Of a stretch of 64,000 nucleotides of DNA, positions 25,109 to 36,700 are shown in pieces. Positions within the stretch are counted from its first letter, which is position 1; every line of letters starts with the position of its first letter. The position numbers and the translations under genes are program-made. Origin of the DNA: Candidatus Magnetocorallium paracelense (lineage in GTDB: Bacteria > Nitrospirota > Thermodesulfovibrionia > Thermodesulfovibrionales > Magnetobacteriaceae). The DNA is taken from NCBI GenBank assembly GCA_029001845.1, contig JAREWP010000049.1, positions 1-64,000 of the forward strand. Direction: 5' to 3'. The notes under the pieces are model-generated. The model saw only the letters and a program-made list of their open reading frames with translations, made no database searches and was not told the DNA's origin.

Positions 25109-28100
25109 GAGACCAAACACAAAAAAACCAAACCTCAGAATTCTCTTCAAAGATAAAAAATATCTTTATCGAGCTTCATGGTTATTCTTATTTTCACAGT
25201 CCCTCCGAGATCAGTAAAGTAGATGACAGGTTCATTGGGAGAGATAGGATTATTAAGAAGTTGAAATCTCTCCTTACGAATAACGAGACCAAGACCGGTT
25301 CATATCTTATTACAGGCTTCAGAGGGATGGGAAAGACAAGCTTTGTCAGCAAAGTACTTTCAGAGGTCAGCACCGAGCAGACCGAGTCGATCACTTACGC
25401 AAGATACTTTAGGATCCTTTTCTTTCTCATGGTGATTGGGATTCTGGATATTTATGGAAGTGAATTCTTTCTTTTACTGATTATACCCGCCATATTAAGC
25501 GCTGTTGCATTGATATATCTTATAGCCACTGATACAAAAAGAAATAATTTGGGATTATCAAAAAAACCGGGCATTTTTATTAATTACCTGAAAGCTTGGC
25601 TAAGAACCCTGATTATTGAAAAGTCGGAAGCACCGGTCACTACTATGAGGGTATTTATTCATGACTTCTATCTCCTGTCCGGCATCCAGGTATTATCCCT
25701 ATTAACGTTTTCTGTTTTTGAAGTAGAGAGAATTTCCGTTAGGTTTACAATATATATAATATTCTATGTGGGCATGATAATTCAAAGCAATTTCTGGATT
25801 AGATTGAGAAAGGACAAAGATTTATCGGCTGTCAGAGCAATATTCAAAAGTTTCTGGGAGACGATTAAAAGAAATGCAAATTATTCTCAACGTATTTATA
25901 TTAAGGTAAATTTCGGTCACGATAACCTGAGGGAAGTCGACATTTTAAAACTTATCGCCAGAAACATGAAATCCAGATATAACGAAATCATGGTCAAATT
26001 TTCCTTTTATTCTTTTATGAGGAGATTTGCCAGAATCATTGTAATCATATTCTTTGTAGGTATAATTTACTACTACGAACCATTATACACGAATCTCAAC
26101 TTTGGAATAAGAATTGACAGCGGCATTATACACTATTTTCCAACACAGGGGATCCCGTTGCTTAATAATAAGGAGACTTTTAATGATTTAATCCTAAGCG
26201 ATGACTTTAAAAAGGGAGAGTTTACTCTGAACAACATAGGGAAATTGTATGAAGGTATAATCGAACCAAAGAACCCGGACTTGTTTAATTTGGAAAGCAG
26301 TTCTTTTGTTTTTTCTAATGACCATTATATAAGGCAAACGATTCAAAGAGTAACTGTTTACTTCGATCTGTTTATTTATATTATCTATAAACAGCTTATT
26401 AAAAATATCTTTTGGCCTATCAATGAATTTCAGAGATCTGAACACAATCAGTTTAATAAATTCATTGGTCTTGGAATCAATATCTCCGAAACTTTCAAAT
26501 TTATACCTGACAGTCTGGATTATGCTTTTATTTCTTTTTGTATTTTGATATGGCTTTTTTCGAGACTTCTGGCCAGGTATCGTTTCCTTGGCTTAGTTAC
26601 ACACACTTACATAATCAAAAGATTAAAAGAGCTTAACGATATGATAGATTCACAAATATCCATGGAAACAGGCGGCAATATTTCTTCGAAACATGGTCTC
26701 TCATTTAATAAAAAGAAAACTAAGAATTATCCAATTGCCGATATCAGAGAGATCGAGAAGCAGTTAATCGAAATTCTTGAGGAGATCAACAGAATTCCAA
26801 GAATATGGAAGAGAACTGAGTTTATCTTTATATTCGATGAGTTGGATAAAATTGAGCCTCGCAGAAAAATTGACGAAGCTGCCGGAAATGAAAGCGATTC
26901 TAATAAAAACACAGGTGAAGAGAATCTCTATTTTACAATTGAAGGCGCCAGACACAGGCAGCAGACCATCATGAAAATCCTTGGCAATTTGAAACACTTT
27001 CTTACAACAGCAAAGGCAAAATTCATATTTATAGCAGGACCTGAGATGTATGACTTTTCCCTTGCCGACGTGTCTGACAGAGACTTTTTCATAGGCAGCA
27101 TATTTCACGATGTTATTTACGTGAATAGTTTCCTCAAAGATTCTTCAGATTGGAAACTGCCTGATGTAACCAGCTTAACAGAGGCATATGTGTGCCGTTA
27201 TTTGCTACCATCGGAATATCAGACATCAACGGAAATTCAAAAAAATATACTGACATTAAAGACTTATAATAAATATTTAAAAGACAATTTTTTTAACGAC
27301 GAGGATCCGGAACTTACAGATATTGAAAGAGAAATCCTCAAGCAGAAGCGTGAGAAAATAATTTTTTGTCTACAGAATTTTATAACCTATCTTACTTATC
27401 GAAGCAATGGAGCTCCTAAAAAACTAACGACCTATTTTGAATCTTATACTGTTGTTCTACCATCCAGGAAAGAGCTCCTCCAAAAAGATAAGAACCTGAC
27501 AGTCGGGAGAAACAACAGAAGTTTCTACCTCTTTTTCGGCTATTATGATCAATACACATTCGGCATGATAACTCACTTGATAAGTCCTGTCTTTTTTACA
27601 ATAAAGAAGTCTATTAAAGACTTTGGAGACAAACTTCTGGTTTCTACATCCTTTCTGGTAGACCATATTTACAAATTTCATAAACTTGGATTTTCCTGGC
27701 GTAATATTGAAGTGACTCCTGAAATACTTGAAATAAACAAAGCCCCTGCTTTAAGAGAGCTTATAGAAAAAATATTACAAGTACTATCTAATATGCATGT
27801 TCAGAAAATTATAACAGGAATGTATGACTTCAGGTTTGTAAAGAAAATTGTCGAGGAGATGTCTTTTTTATCAAAGATATCAGAAAAGGAAGCAGCAGCA
27901 TTTAATTTTACACTTGACGAATCTCTTGCCTTAAAAAACCATTATAAACAAAAGCTGGATGAGACTACCAAATCCTATAAAGACTTTAAAGACAATATAT
28001 CACCTGATGATTTTATATACTCTGTCAGTTTTATTTATATGATTCAAGGTGATCTGAGTTTCTACGACGAAGAATATAACGATGCCATTATTTCTTATAT

Positions 28101-30342
28101 GGATGCAGTACAAACACTTCGTTCAATAAAGAAGAATAATATGGATTTCAATAAATTCGTCTCATTTATCAGGAATATGCTGAAACTCGGCCTTGTCTAT
28201 GAAAAAAAGAAGTCTCACGCTTCTGCATATGCAACATATACTAAAATTACTGAGGTTATTGCCAATTTTTTATATATAAACGTGGAAGAGGAGAATTTCA
28301 AAATCATAGATTTGAATAAAACCAAACTAAATGGTGAATATAAGAATTACAATAAATTAAGTAAAAATGAAATAAAGAAAGTGCAGGAGTTAGAGGAAGG
28401 CAAAACTTTGCTTGCTGTAACAAGAGAACACGGACAGGGTACGAATCCCATACTTTACGGACTATACCAGAATCTACCCAGAATTTTCGATAGAATTCAT
28501 CCTACCAGAGTGAGAGTGGATTGGCTTTCAAAGAGCTCCATTGCAAAAAGCATTCGTTTTGTTTATCAATCTCTACTTGCAAAACTTCAAATTTTAGAAA
28601 AGGGAAATCTTGGAGGTATAGACTACATTGATGTGAAAAGAACTTTTGAGGAATTTGATTATTTCACATATTTGATTCAGGAAGAGAATGAAAAGTATTT
28701 GATAAAAGCTGAGTTTAACGATAAAGTCGGAGATATTCTTTTTTATAAAAACGGTCTTCTAATGATTACTGACGACGAAGACAATCCACGGAAAAAGGAA
28801 ACTCATTGTATCAAGTCTTCTCCTTTATGCTCGATCAATAGAGATGTCACAAATCGTTTCGGAGATAATGAACTTTTTTCTCCTTGCAGCGCCTGCTATT
28901 ACTATTTTAATAGTTTGAAGACAATGTGTGAGAACTACCTGGAAATCTCACTGAAGGATTATAGAAGTTCTGTTTTACTGAAGATATTTGACAGCCTTTA
29001 TAGTCTGCACAGAAGAGTGTTCATAAACCAAATGGCTGACGCAACAATGACTTTCTCAAATATACTCTCCGACATAGGAGATTCTTTTTTAAGTTGCGCA
29101 ATGAGCGATCATATTACAGAAAAATTTCTCTTAACATTGATATCAATTATTAAGGAGCGAGGATATTTAAGAAAGGGAGAAATGCTCAGTGAGTACATTG
29201 AAAACAACTTCAATGAATTAAATAAAGTCGAAGAAGTCTTTGTTTATTATTATCTTTCTGCTGTTTACTCAGATATAGGCGGAAACAGCAAGGAGTATTC
29301 CTTTCAGTTGTCAAAAATTTTGTATCTTATTAAAGAGTATGTCATAGTGAATGACAGCCGGGAACTTTTAACTGATCGACTTATCGAGGAGCTTGAGAAA
29401 GTAATCTTGAAAATAGCATTACGAGCCATGTATCGTGCATACGATAATGCACACAGACTTGAAATAGGCAAACATGAGGAAATTATTGTTGATGATGAGG
29501 AAAATAAGATTATTGATATGAATGTCACTCTCAGAAATATTTCATTGAGTGCAGAGTTAAAAGAACTTGTACTATTGTTTGATGAAATCGTTCTTTTGAG
29601 CGGAAGGAGAAATGACAAATTCAGCTACAATGTCTATAATTCCATCTCACCATACACAAACATAAACAGCATGTATAACAGAATTATTGAGCTAAGATTT
29701 AAAGTTCAAATTAACTATCTTTTTTTAAAGGAATTAGATTTTCATGAAATAACGGACGAAGAGGGAAAAGAGACTGATCTCAGTGCATTATTTGCAGGAA
29801 AGAAAGGAAGAATTTATGATATTTTCAGTATGGATATCGATGCAAGAAGTGTCTTGGAGTTCCTTATAAGTGATTCCATCTTTTGTCTTTTTGAAGTATT
29901 AAGAATAACAAAGGTCTTTGGCTCCTCCTATCTGATAAGTTATTCCCTAATTGCGGATACACATCAACAGTTTGGTAACTGGTGCAGATACTATTACGGA
30001 TATATAAAAAACAGTAGCATCAACAGGCAAAATCGCCTTCGCAAGTCAGTCGAAAGGCTTATCGGAACAGCTGAAATGCCGGAATTGGCGCCTAAATATC
30101 ACGATGAAATGGCTATTAAGCATTATAAATCTGCAATAGAGACTCACAGCGAAGGTAAGGCCTACAAAAATACAATAGAGAATATGTTTTATCTTATCGA
30201 TGAATACAATGATAATACCTATCACTTTCATGCAGCATTAGAAAGATATCGAATTAATACAGGTTATACGGCAAAACAGATGAAAATGCTAAGAAAAAGA
30301 GCTGTAGGATCATTGTTATACGAGTGGGAAAGATATCTGTAA
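25105..30342 (+). CDS. island gene 2: KAP-like membrane P-loop NTPase, 1745 residues
   Basis: An N-terminal segment leads into Walker A GFRGMGKTS at 71-79. Walker B comes only at about 573-582 (FIFIFDELDKIEP, Asp578). Between them lie hydrophobic segments near 102-117, 120-141, 190-206, 214-228, 309-323 and 470-490. Membrane helices inserted between Walker A and B are the hallmark of the KAP NTPases (Kidins220/PifA), and FDELDK resembles their DDLDR. A sensor-like KFIFIAGPEMYDF follows. The remaining about 1000 residues are helical, with TPR-like parts and a four-cysteine patch near 1234-1265 (CxxxxxxxC, CSAC) that could bind zinc. STAND-type sensing and signalling at the inner membrane is the likely mode (inference). 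It overlaps gene 1 by four bases. Confidence 0.72.
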   Translation: MRDQTQKNQTSEFSSKIKNIFIELHGYSYFHSPSEISKVDDRFIGRDRIIKKLKSLLTNNETKTGSYLITGFRGMGKTSFVSKVLSEVSTEQTESITYARYFRILFFLMVIGILDIYGSEFFLLLIIPAILSAVALIYLIATDTKRNNLGLSKKPGIFINYLKAWLRTLIIEKSEAPVTTMRVFIHDFYLLSGIQVLSLLTFSVFEVERISVRFTIYIIFYVGMIIQSNFWIRLRKDKDLSAVRAIFKSFWETIKRNANYSQRIYIKVNFGHDNLREVDILKLIARNMKSRYNEIMVKFSFYSFMRRFARIIVIIFFVGIIYYYEPLYTNLNFGIRIDSGIIHYFPTQGIPLLNNKETFNDLILSDDFKKGEFTLNNIGKLYEGIIEPKNPDLFNLESSSFVFSNDHYIRQTIQRVTVYFDLFIYIIYKQLIKNIFWPINEFQRSEHNQFNKFIGLGINISETFKFIPDSLDYAFISFCILIWLFSRLLARYRFLGLVTHTYIIKRLKELNDMIDSQISMETGGNISSKHGLSFNKKKTKNYPIADIREIEKQLIEILEEINRIPRIWKRTEFIFIFDELDKIEPRRKIDEAAGNESDSNKNTGEENLYFTIEGARHRQQTIMKILGNLKHFLTTAKAKFIFIAGPEMYDFSLADVSDRDFFIGSIFHDVIYVNSFLKDSSDWKLPDVTSLTEAYVCRYLLPSEYQTSTEIQKNILTLKTYNKYLKDNFFNDEDPELTDIEREILKQKREKIIFCLQNFITYLTYRSNGAPKKLTTYFESYTVVLPSRKELLQKDKNLTVGRNNRSFYLFFGYYDQYTFGMITHLISPVFFTIKKSIKDFGDKLLVSTSFLVDHIYKFHKLGFSWRNIEVTPEILEINKAPALRELIEKILQVLSNMHVQKIITGMYDFRFVKKIVEEMSFLSKISEKEAAAFNFTLDESLALKNHYKQKLDETTKSYKDFKDNISPDDFIYSVSFIYMIQGDLSFYDEEYNDAIISYMDAVQTLRSIKKNNMDFNKFVSFIRNMLKLGLVYEKKKSHASAYATYTKITEVIANFLYINVEEENFKIIDLNKTKLNGEYKNYNKLSKNEIKKVQELEEGKTLLAVTREHGQGTNPILYGLYQNLPRIFDRIHPTRVRVDWLSKSSIAKSIRFVYQSLLAKLQILEKGNLGGIDYIDVKRTFEEFDYFTYLIQEENEKYLIKAEFNDKVGDILFYKNGLLMITDDEDNPRKKETHCIKSSPLCSINRDVTNRFGDNELFSPCSACYYYFNSLKTMCENYLEISLKDYRSSVLLKIFDSLYSLHRRVFINQMADATMTFSNILSDIGDSFLSCAMSDHITEKFLLTLISIIKERGYLRKGEMLSEYIENNFNELNKVEEVFVYYYLSAVYSDIGGNSKEYSFQLSKILYLIKEYVIVNDSRELLTDRLIEELEKVILKIALRAMYRAYDNAHRLEIGKHEEIIVDDEENKIIDMNVTLRNISLSAELKELVLLFDEIVLLSGRRNDKFSYNVYNSISPYTNINSMYNRIIELRFKVQINYLFLKELDFHEITDEEGKETDLSALFAGKKGRIYDIFSMDIDARSVLEFLISDSIFCLFEVLRITKVFGSSYLISYSLIADTHQQFGNWCRYYYGYIKNSSINRQNRLRKSVERLIGTAEMPELAPKYHDEMAIKHYKSAIETHSEGKAYKNTIENMFYLIDEYNDNTYHFHAALERYRINTGYTAKQMKMLRKRAVGSLLYEWERYL

Positions 30343-30462
30343 TGTAACAGTTGAAACGAGAGTCATCATAATAGAGAGTAAAGAGTTGCTTTAATTAATC
30401 CCTGTATGCACTCTCCAAAAGTGAAACTTATCTTACCAACATTTCACAAAAAAGGAGAATTT

Positions 30463-31272
30463 ATGAAAATCATTGTAGATTTTATCATGAGGAGTTGGGC
30501 TTTTATTATAAAAAGAGCAGGTCGCGTTTCCGGTTTTATGCTGGCCATTTATATCACAATGATAGGAATAGATGCATTAGGGGAAATCACTGAACGTCAG
30601 AAAATTATTGAATTTATAAATAATAAAGAAAAATCTTTTATTACTGAAATTTCCACTTTAACAGTACAAACCGGTGAGCATCAAATAATTAATTTATCAG
30701 AAGTGAATGAAATCCAAAACTCCATAGAAATGCTCAAAAAACAAAAGGAGATTTTGACTTTCCTTATCATTCATGGCTCGAATAGTAATAATCAAAATTT
30801 GCAGAATATAATTGAAGCTCTACTGAAACATTCCGACAAACGCCAAGAGAATATCTTATCTAACACTGACAAAAATGAGAGGAAAGAGGCCCCAAACAAG
30901 ATGTCAATATCTCGATTATGGCACTCCTTTTTTATACGTCAAACAATTGATGAGACCAGTAGTGAACTGCTTTTAGTATACTTAATATTATGTGCTTCTG
31001 TATTAGGTGCGCTTGTTGACTCACTTAGAGATGACAACGTATCGGTTTTAGAAACCCTCGTTAATGGTGTTGGAGCCGGTATAATCTGTTTTCTTGCTAT
31101 TAAAAGCGGTACCCTTGACTATACTGCTCTTAGCAATGATTCAATGCAAAATCCATATTTCAATTCTTTTTTAGGCTTTTTAGGTGGTTTTTTCTCAACT
31201 GATGTTTTTAAGTCTTTAAGATCTTTAGCCGGCGCTATTTATAAAAAATTTCAACATAAAAAAGTCGAGTAA
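30463..31272 (+). CDS. island gene 3: membrane protein, unknown
   Basis: ATG 30463 is preceded by AAAAAGGAGAATTT, which decides this start over one 57 bp upstream. The 269-residue protein has an N-terminal membrane helix (GFMLAIYITMIGIDAL), a helical soluble middle with a poly-acidic/basic pattern, and two or three hydrophobic segments near the end (LLLVYLILCASVLGALV, GVGAGIICFLAI, SFLGFLGGFFSTDVF). No catalytic motif is visible. It sits between the KAP-like NTPase and the S1-kinase on the same strand and could be a membrane effector or channel-like partner. That role is inference from topology and neighbours only. Confidence 0.65.
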   Translation: MKIIVDFIMRSWAFIIKRAGRVSGFMLAIYITMIGIDALGEITERQKIIEFINNKEKSFITEISTLTVQTGEHQIINLSEVNEIQNSIEMLKKQKEILTFLIIHGSNSNNQNLQNIIEALLKHSDKRQENILSNTDKNERKEAPNKMSISRLWHSFFIRQTIDETSSELLLVYLILCASVLGALVDSLRDDNVSVLETLVNGVGAGIICFLAIKSGTLDYTALSNDSMQNPYFNSFLGFLGGFFSTDVFKSLRSLAGAIYKKFQHKKVE

Positions 31273-31422
31273 ACATCAGCAAGAAGGTTGTATGGGAGTA
31301 AAGCAATTCTCAGAAAGTCACAATAGGGATTGGCAAAAGCTCTGTCCAATTTTATAGAGCCGAGAAAATCTGTGTATTGTTTTATAGGGATTATACAAAC
31401 TATTACATAGTTTTAAAATTTT

Positions 31423-33738
31423 ATGAGAACTGAATTAAGTAAGAGAATAGTAAAACAGGCCACCATCATAGAGGTCAATAGATTCGGCCTTAAAGTGGTT
31501 GTAGAGGATAAAGCAGCCTTTATAAAACGGCGGGATATTGACTGGGCGAATCCTGCCTATGATGTAATGTCTTCCTACTTTACCGGTCAGAAAATAGAGG
31601 TTATGGAACTTAGGGGCCGCTCCCGGAAAGACAGCATTTACAGTATAAAGCATCTTTCATCAGACCCTTTTAAAGATTTCATAGAGATTTATGACAGCCA
31701 TAAAACATTTATTGTAGAAGGTACGGTCAGAGAGATTCTTACAGAAATTACCTTTCTGGTCTTGCAGGATTACAACACAGGAGTAATTATAAAAAATGAT
31801 TTTAAATATCTATCCAATTACAAACAAAAAGCACTATCTGATATCTTTGCAGTAGGTGACCATGTGAGAGGTGTAGTAAGAGATATCGATATTTTGCGTG
31901 AAAATCTATTAGTCAGTATCAGCTCATACATGCATTATACTTACAGCAATAAAAAAGTAAAAAAATCCGATAATACGAAACTTGAGGAAATTTGGGGTGA
32001 CTCGTTGGAATCCTATAAAAGGTATTTAGGTATAATCGAAAAGAAAGAAATCACTGCAGATAATTTCGATAAATCATTTGATCTTGATGCGCACAACATC
32101 TTGTGTATTGAGAATGAAGAGTCTCAAATAGAAATATTTAAAAGAATCTGCAATAACCTTGGCATTCACAATAGCTGCTTTTTCTTTTCAGAAGAAAAGG
32201 CGCAGGATCTGGATGTGAAACTAAAAGATATTACGAACTATACAGCAATTTTTGTTGACAACCAGCTTGGTGGTAACAACATCAACAGCAAATACAGATT
32301 TGCAGGCATTAAATATATTATAAAAATTCTTGAAATACGACCTGATTGCCCGGTGATCTTTGTATCCGGCCACGACAAGGAGAAGTCAAAAAAAATGCTG
32401 AAAACGGCAAACCTCCATAACAAAGTGTATTACATGTTAAAGCCTTACAGAACTGAGGATATTGTGGATGCCCTTAGCTGGTCTGCTAAAGCGCTTGATG
32501 AGCGATATGCCGAAATCATTGCTCATCAATACAAAGAAACTGCTCTCAACCCTGAAAAAAACTTTTTAACTGAGGAAGCTCACATAATGGACCTGCTTAA
32601 TAACCTTGTAAAAAGCAGTTTCGTGTCTGTTGCTATACTCAGAATGAACACCATAACATTGGAAGTGGATAGTCTTTTTTTTACAGGCTCTTCAGAAATC
32701 GATTGGGCTAAATATAAAAGCAAACTCATATCGAGTCCTGTTATTGATGTTTTACAGCATAAAAAGCCATGTGTTTTTTTTGATAGTATTAAAAAAGGAG
32801 TTCTAAGAAATTTTCCGAATGAGTTGCGTAATATTAGATCTTTTATCGGAATTCCACTAAAGGATTTTGGCGAAGCTAATTTTGGAGTATTTATTTTTGA
32901 CAGCTCAGGCGCAATAAAAGAAAGCGACTTTTTACAATTGTTGAATAATACTGAGAAAATAAGTCTTCTCTTAGAACGTTATCTGTTTAAAATCAAAATG
33001 AGAGATGGTCTGAAAATCCAGACTATGGGCGTTCTCTACTCATCCATGAGGCATGAGTTGGTAAGTATCATAGGAGATATAAGCGCATACAACCTTGTTG
33101 ATCAGTGGGATAGATTTAAAAAGGTAAGTAGTAAATCAAGAACAAATGAGGAGAGCCAAAAAACAATATTCAGAAAAAAACTGATGATTGTACAGGATCG
33201 TACAAGGGATTTAAGAAAACTGCTTAAATTTTACTCTTCTCTTGAAGAAAGTGGAGAAACTATTGAGAGAGTGAGTCTGATAGAGCTAATCAATAGGGTA
33301 ATAAAAAAATTAGAGAAAAGCGATGATGCCGCCTACATAGATTTGAACTTTAATAATTTCTCTGATAAAAGTGAGATTATTATAAATGTGTCTAGAACCA
33401 GGTTAAGTCAAATTATTAGAAATGTTTTATTAAACGCCTGCCAGCAGATAGATCAGAGTGAACTGCCTCATAGATTTGTCACTGTAGAATTGCATTACAA
33501 GGCAGAGGAGGATGATAGACTCCCAATAAAAATATCTGTAAAAGACAGTGGGCCTGGAATTCACAGAAAAAATTTTGAGAGCATATTCGATCTTTTTAAT
33601 ACTACCAGAGAGGGGGGGACAGGCCTTGGTTTAAATATTTGCAGACAATTTTTAAAAGAGATTGGGGGCAAAATCAGTGTGAAAGAAAGCTATATGCTAA
33701 CAGGATCGGAATTTCTGATCGAACTGAGAGAGAGGTAA
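31423..33738 (+). CDS. island gene 4: S1-S1-receiver-GAF-histidine kinase hybrid
   Basis: In the 771-residue product, residues about 8-75 and 95-170 look like two S1/OB-fold nucleic-acid-binding domains (VVVEDKAAFIKRRDIDWA; then VEGTVREI, VGDHVRGVVRDID and LLVSIS). A receiver domain spans about 223-345 with phosphoacceptor Asp279 (AIFVDNQLGG) and the late Lys in MLKPYR. A GAF-like region spans 380-525. The kinase half has His544 in MRHELVSI, an N-box LLNACQQ, a G1-box DSGPGI and a G2-box GGTGLGL. There is no membrane segment. Kinases with S1 domains are not a standard architecture, and the domain calls at the N-terminus rest on pattern. The start lacks a Shine-Dalgarno. It precedes gene 5 by four bases. 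Confidence 0.75.
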   Translation: MRTELSKRIVKQATIIEVNRFGLKVVVEDKAAFIKRRDIDWANPAYDVMSSYFTGQKIEVMELRGRSRKDSIYSIKHLSSDPFKDFIEIYDSHKTFIVEGTVREILTEITFLVLQDYNTGVIIKNDFKYLSNYKQKALSDIFAVGDHVRGVVRDIDILRENLLVSISSYMHYTYSNKKVKKSDNTKLEEIWGDSLESYKRYLGIIEKKEITADNFDKSFDLDAHNILCIENEESQIEIFKRICNNLGIHNSCFFFSEEKAQDLDVKLKDITNYTAIFVDNQLGGNNINSKYRFAGIKYIIKILEIRPDCPVIFVSGHDKEKSKKMLKTANLHNKVYYMLKPYRTEDIVDALSWSAKALDERYAEIIAHQYKETALNPEKNFLTEEAHIMDLLNNLVKSSFVSVAILRMNTITLEVDSLFFTGSSEIDWAKYKSKLISSPVIDVLQHKKPCVFFDSIKKGVLRNFPNELRNIRSFIGIPLKDFGEANFGVFIFDSSGAIKESDFLQLLNNTEKISLLLERYLFKIKMRDGLKIQTMGVLYSSMRHELVSIIGDISAYNLVDQWDRFKKVSSKSRTNEESQKTIFRKKLMIVQDRTRDLRKLLKFYSSLEESGETIERVSLIELINRVIKKLEKSDDAAYIDLNFNNFSDKSEIIINVSRTRLSQIIRNVLLNACQQIDQSELPHRFVTVELHYKAEEDDRLPIKISVKDSGPGIHRKNFESIFDLFNTTREGGTGLGLNICRQFLKEIGGKISVKESYMLTGSEFLIELRER

Positions 33739-33742
33739 CAAT

Positions 33743-36700
33743 ATGGATAATAAAATATTAATAGTTGATGATTATGAGGACACAAGGCTGGCTATTGAAG
33801 AAAATATCGCATGCGAGAATCGAGAGATTTTCTTTGCAAAAAGCTATAAGGAACTGCTAGGTCAGCTTAAGAAACAGAGAATCAATTTTGTAATCGCTGA
33901 CCTTAAACTATCTAATAGGTTTACAGTGTTAGAAAATTTACGCTCGTTAAAGGAGAAGCATAATGATACTGTGTTCATCATAATAACAGGCGTTTCTCGT
34001 AATAAGATAGCAGGCTTTGATCTTACGGAAACCAGTATTTTGAAGCAAGGAGCAGACTACTTCTTAAGAAAACCCATTAACTGGATTGCATTAAATAAAA
34101 TTCTCTCACTTAAAGATTCTGATGAGAAAGTTATTAGAGAAAAAAATCGTCAGTTCGAATTATTGGAAAAGCACTGCCTGCTTAAGAAAACAATGGAGAA
34201 TATGGATACAGCTGTTTGTGTCCTTGACCCGGCCAACAGGCTGGTTTATACCAATCGTACAATGAGAGAAATCATAGGAAACCTGGAGCTTTATCAGGAG
34301 TGTTTTAAATGTTTTGCCCCTGAAGAGAAAGCAGATTGCAAAGTATGCAAAGCTGGTAAGGGACACCCTGTGCCTGTAGTTCTTAAAGATGGTTTTTATG
34401 AGATGAAGTGTATATCAAGTAAAAAATGCAAAGAAGTTAATAACTATCATATCCTTTTCTTTAACAAGGTTAACAGTATTGACGATACATTAATAACGTC
34501 TGTTTCTGCCAATTATATTAAAAGCAAGTTGGTGATTCTTCTTTCAAGAATTATTGCCTCACGTTTTAGCCATGTATGTTTATATTTAATTACACCTTGT
34601 GAACAGAAATATGTCTGTCTTGCAGCCCAAGGAGTAAATACAGATATGATCACAGGAATAAGCGGACAGATTAAAGGGAATAAATATATTGAGAAAACAC
34701 TTAAAAGTCAATCTATTACATTACATAAAGTTGAACCCAATCAAACTTTACCATCACATGTTGAGAATCTCAAGTTGACTAAGAGAATTTCAGTGTGGGG
34801 TGAAATACCTCTACGTTCAAATAACAATAACTACGGCTTTATTACTATATTTAGATCCTTTGATGAGTATCCGGACATTGACAATATTGAAAAAGGGGAG
34901 CTGGAGAAAGTTTCAGAATTTTGCAATATCGCTGCGGATATAATCGTATCGGAAAAAAATATCAGACGAGAATCTATCAATAAAATGATTATAGATGAAT
35001 TTAGAATTATAGAAAAGCAGCCGGGTATTATTGATATGTTGAGCGCTTTAATTAACGGTTGCATTAAAACAATAAAAGAATATTGGAAATTTACTTATGG
35101 AAACAATCCGCGCTATAAGATAACAGGTCATATCATGTGGGTGGGGGGAACTATATTAAGTAAGATTGCAGGAATTGGAGAGGTATTTAATGATAAGAAG
35201 TTTAATGAGTTACATTTGCATGATGATGAGAAGTCACCTTGTATAAAGGTTATAAAATCAGGGAAACCTGTAATAATCAATAATATAAGATATGAGAGAA
35301 GCACAGGCGTTGTTAAAGACTTATTTTCTTTTATCAAACAAAAGGATGCACAGGGTGGATTCGAAAGTAGGACAGTTGATTTTTTTAAAACAGTACAGTC
35401 TATATGCTGCTATCCCATAAACTCTTTGGATAATGAAACAATCGGAATTTTAAGCCTTCAATCCACTGAAACACATTTTTTTAACAACGAAGTTGTAGAT
35501 GAGATAGTCAGTCAATTCGCGACAAAAAGCGCACCACCCATAATGACTAAACATGTGTCAAACAGAGAAGTCGTATTACTTGACAAACTTTCTCATGCAA
35601 TAGATCAAATGTTACACATTAAAGATGATGAATCAAACCTTATAAAAATTATTATCCAGTGCTTAACAAATAGAAAGGGTATAGGTTTTGACAGAGCAGT
35701 TTATTTTTCAAATAGGAATAGTAATAAATGCGTTTCTACCGACATGGCGTTACTTACTGGAGGTACTGAAGACTCAACAACTATTAGCTGTTCTCATACT
35801 AGTGACAAAGAGAAAAATGAAGCAGTTAACAAGAATCTAAGAGGAGACTTACAGAGTGAATTGCTTGGTAAGGAGCTGCCATTAAATGTTTTTCCGAAAA
35901 AACCTAAACGATATACTAAGAACATTCCTCTTTTAAAAGATTTTCCTTCAGTTAAAGAGCGGTATGTTTTCAGGCTCTTTTTTAAAGAGGAAGTTTTTGG
36001 CGGAATAATGCTTGATCGATATACTGTTACAACTTGTCTTGAAAGAGATATAAATATGTTAGAGATATCTGCTAGAACCTTCTCATTAATCTTGAGAAAT
36101 TTTCGCACCATGAAAGGTGAGGAACTGCTTCAGTCTATGATTTTTCACAGATTAAGAACCGATATCTCCGGGCCATTAAATATGATAGAGTTTGCTTCTA
36201 AGAATAACGACATGACTTGGATCGATTTGCCTTTAGTGAGAAGCAAAATGTGGGAAACACTAAATAATACAAATGATTTATTGCATTACTCACGATCAAA
36301 GTTGAAAATGCATTCCCCCCAAAAAAGGGATTTCAATGTTTTTAATTCTGTAAATAAAATAAAGGAGAATTTTTCATGGGAGCTGGACAAATCCAATAAG
36401 ACAGTCACAAACAGGGTTTCAAAAAGCATGATGATAAGGGGAGACAAGACTATGATTGAGCATGCGATAACAAACCTTATAGATAATGCTTTAAAACATT
36501 CAGTAGAAAAAGGAACCATCTATATTGATGTAAAAATAAAGAACGGATTCATAGAAATCAGTACGAACAATAAAATTAAAAGTCTCTTTAAGGATTGTAG
36601 GCTGGAGGATTTCTTTGAGATATTTAAAAAGAGAGCCGAAAGCCATGGCACCGGACTTGGTCTGTATATTGTGAAACTGATCGCTGAGGCGCATGGAGGA

